Shown: in pieces, positions 6,575 through 6,579 of the stretch
How the letters are laid out: the number at the start of each line of letters is the position of its first letter
Numbering within the stretch: the first letter of the stretch is position 1
Assembly: GCA_025455535.1 (NCBI GenBank)
Contig: JALOMM010000081.1
Location: 1-6,579, forward strand
Direction of reading: 5' to 3'
DNA: 6,579 nucleotides
Origin: Bacteroidales bacterium
GTDB taxonomy: Bacteria > Bacteroidota > Bacteroidia > Bacteroidales > VadinHA17
The notes under the pieces: generated by a model
Told to the model about the DNA's origin: nothing
The model's database searches: none
Seen by the model: only the letters and a program-made list of their open reading frames with translations
Program-made: the position numbers and the translations under genes

Positions 6575-6579
6575 GACTT
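6571..6579 (+). CDS. Start of a downstream gene (partial, three codons)
   Basis: ATGAGACTT (Met-Arg-Leu) begins at 6571 and overlaps the YaiO stop TGA in the classic four-base ATGA arrangement, then runs off the window. This overlap is typical of translationally coupled operon genes. The product cannot be identified from three codons; Met-Arg-Leu is compatible with many starts. An alternative is that the true next gene starts later and the overlap is accidental. Confidence 0.45.

Overview
The window is about half GC and entirely plus-strand. It carries five complete protein genes and the first codons of a sixth. It looks like a chromosomal piece of a Bacteroidota (Bacteroidetes) bacterium. 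The reasons are a serine-type sulfatase lipoprotein, a Tat-exported Gfo/Idh/MocA oxidoreductase, a secreted HEAT-repeat protein, a YaiO-type outer-membrane barrel, and mostly weak Shine-Dalgarno sequences. No sequence search was possible, so the taxon is an inference from gene types and style.

Region 1 (9-4958) is a probable three-gene transcription unit with gaps of 51 and 21 bp. It encodes a sulfatase lipoprotein, a Tat-signal NAD(P)-type oxidoreductase, and a 685-residue HEAT-repeat protein with an ordinary signal peptide. All three products are predicted to leave the cytoplasm. Together they suggest extracytoplasmic handling of a sulfated sugar: ester sulfate removal, then a redox step on the sugar, with the HEAT protein as a possible scaffold. 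The substrate cannot be read from the sequence, and no SusC/SusD, glycosidase or regulator lies in the window.

Region 2 (4959-5116) is the only sizeable non-coding gap, 158 bp. It holds three copies of an ATCAAC motif (one inverted, two direct, the direct pair 11 bp apart). It also holds an inverted repeat whose right arm can pair with either of two adjacent left arms. This is the likely boundary between transcription units.

Region 3 (5117-6579) is a second, tightly packed unit. It contains a stand-alone receiver-domain response regulator, then 3 bp later a YaiO-family outer-membrane protein (TPR region plus beta-barrel) whose AAGGAA ribosome site lies inside the regulator's last codons. The YaiO stop codon overlaps the ATG of a further gene (ATGA) that runs off the window. 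An eight-G run 33 bp before the YaiO stop is a possible slippage site: nine Gs would join YaiO in frame to the downstream gene, and seven would end it at once.

No RNA genes, mobile elements, CRISPR arrays or origins were seen. Most gene families are recognisable. The less explained parts are the association of these three exported proteins, the regulator/barrel pairing, and the structured gap between the two units.
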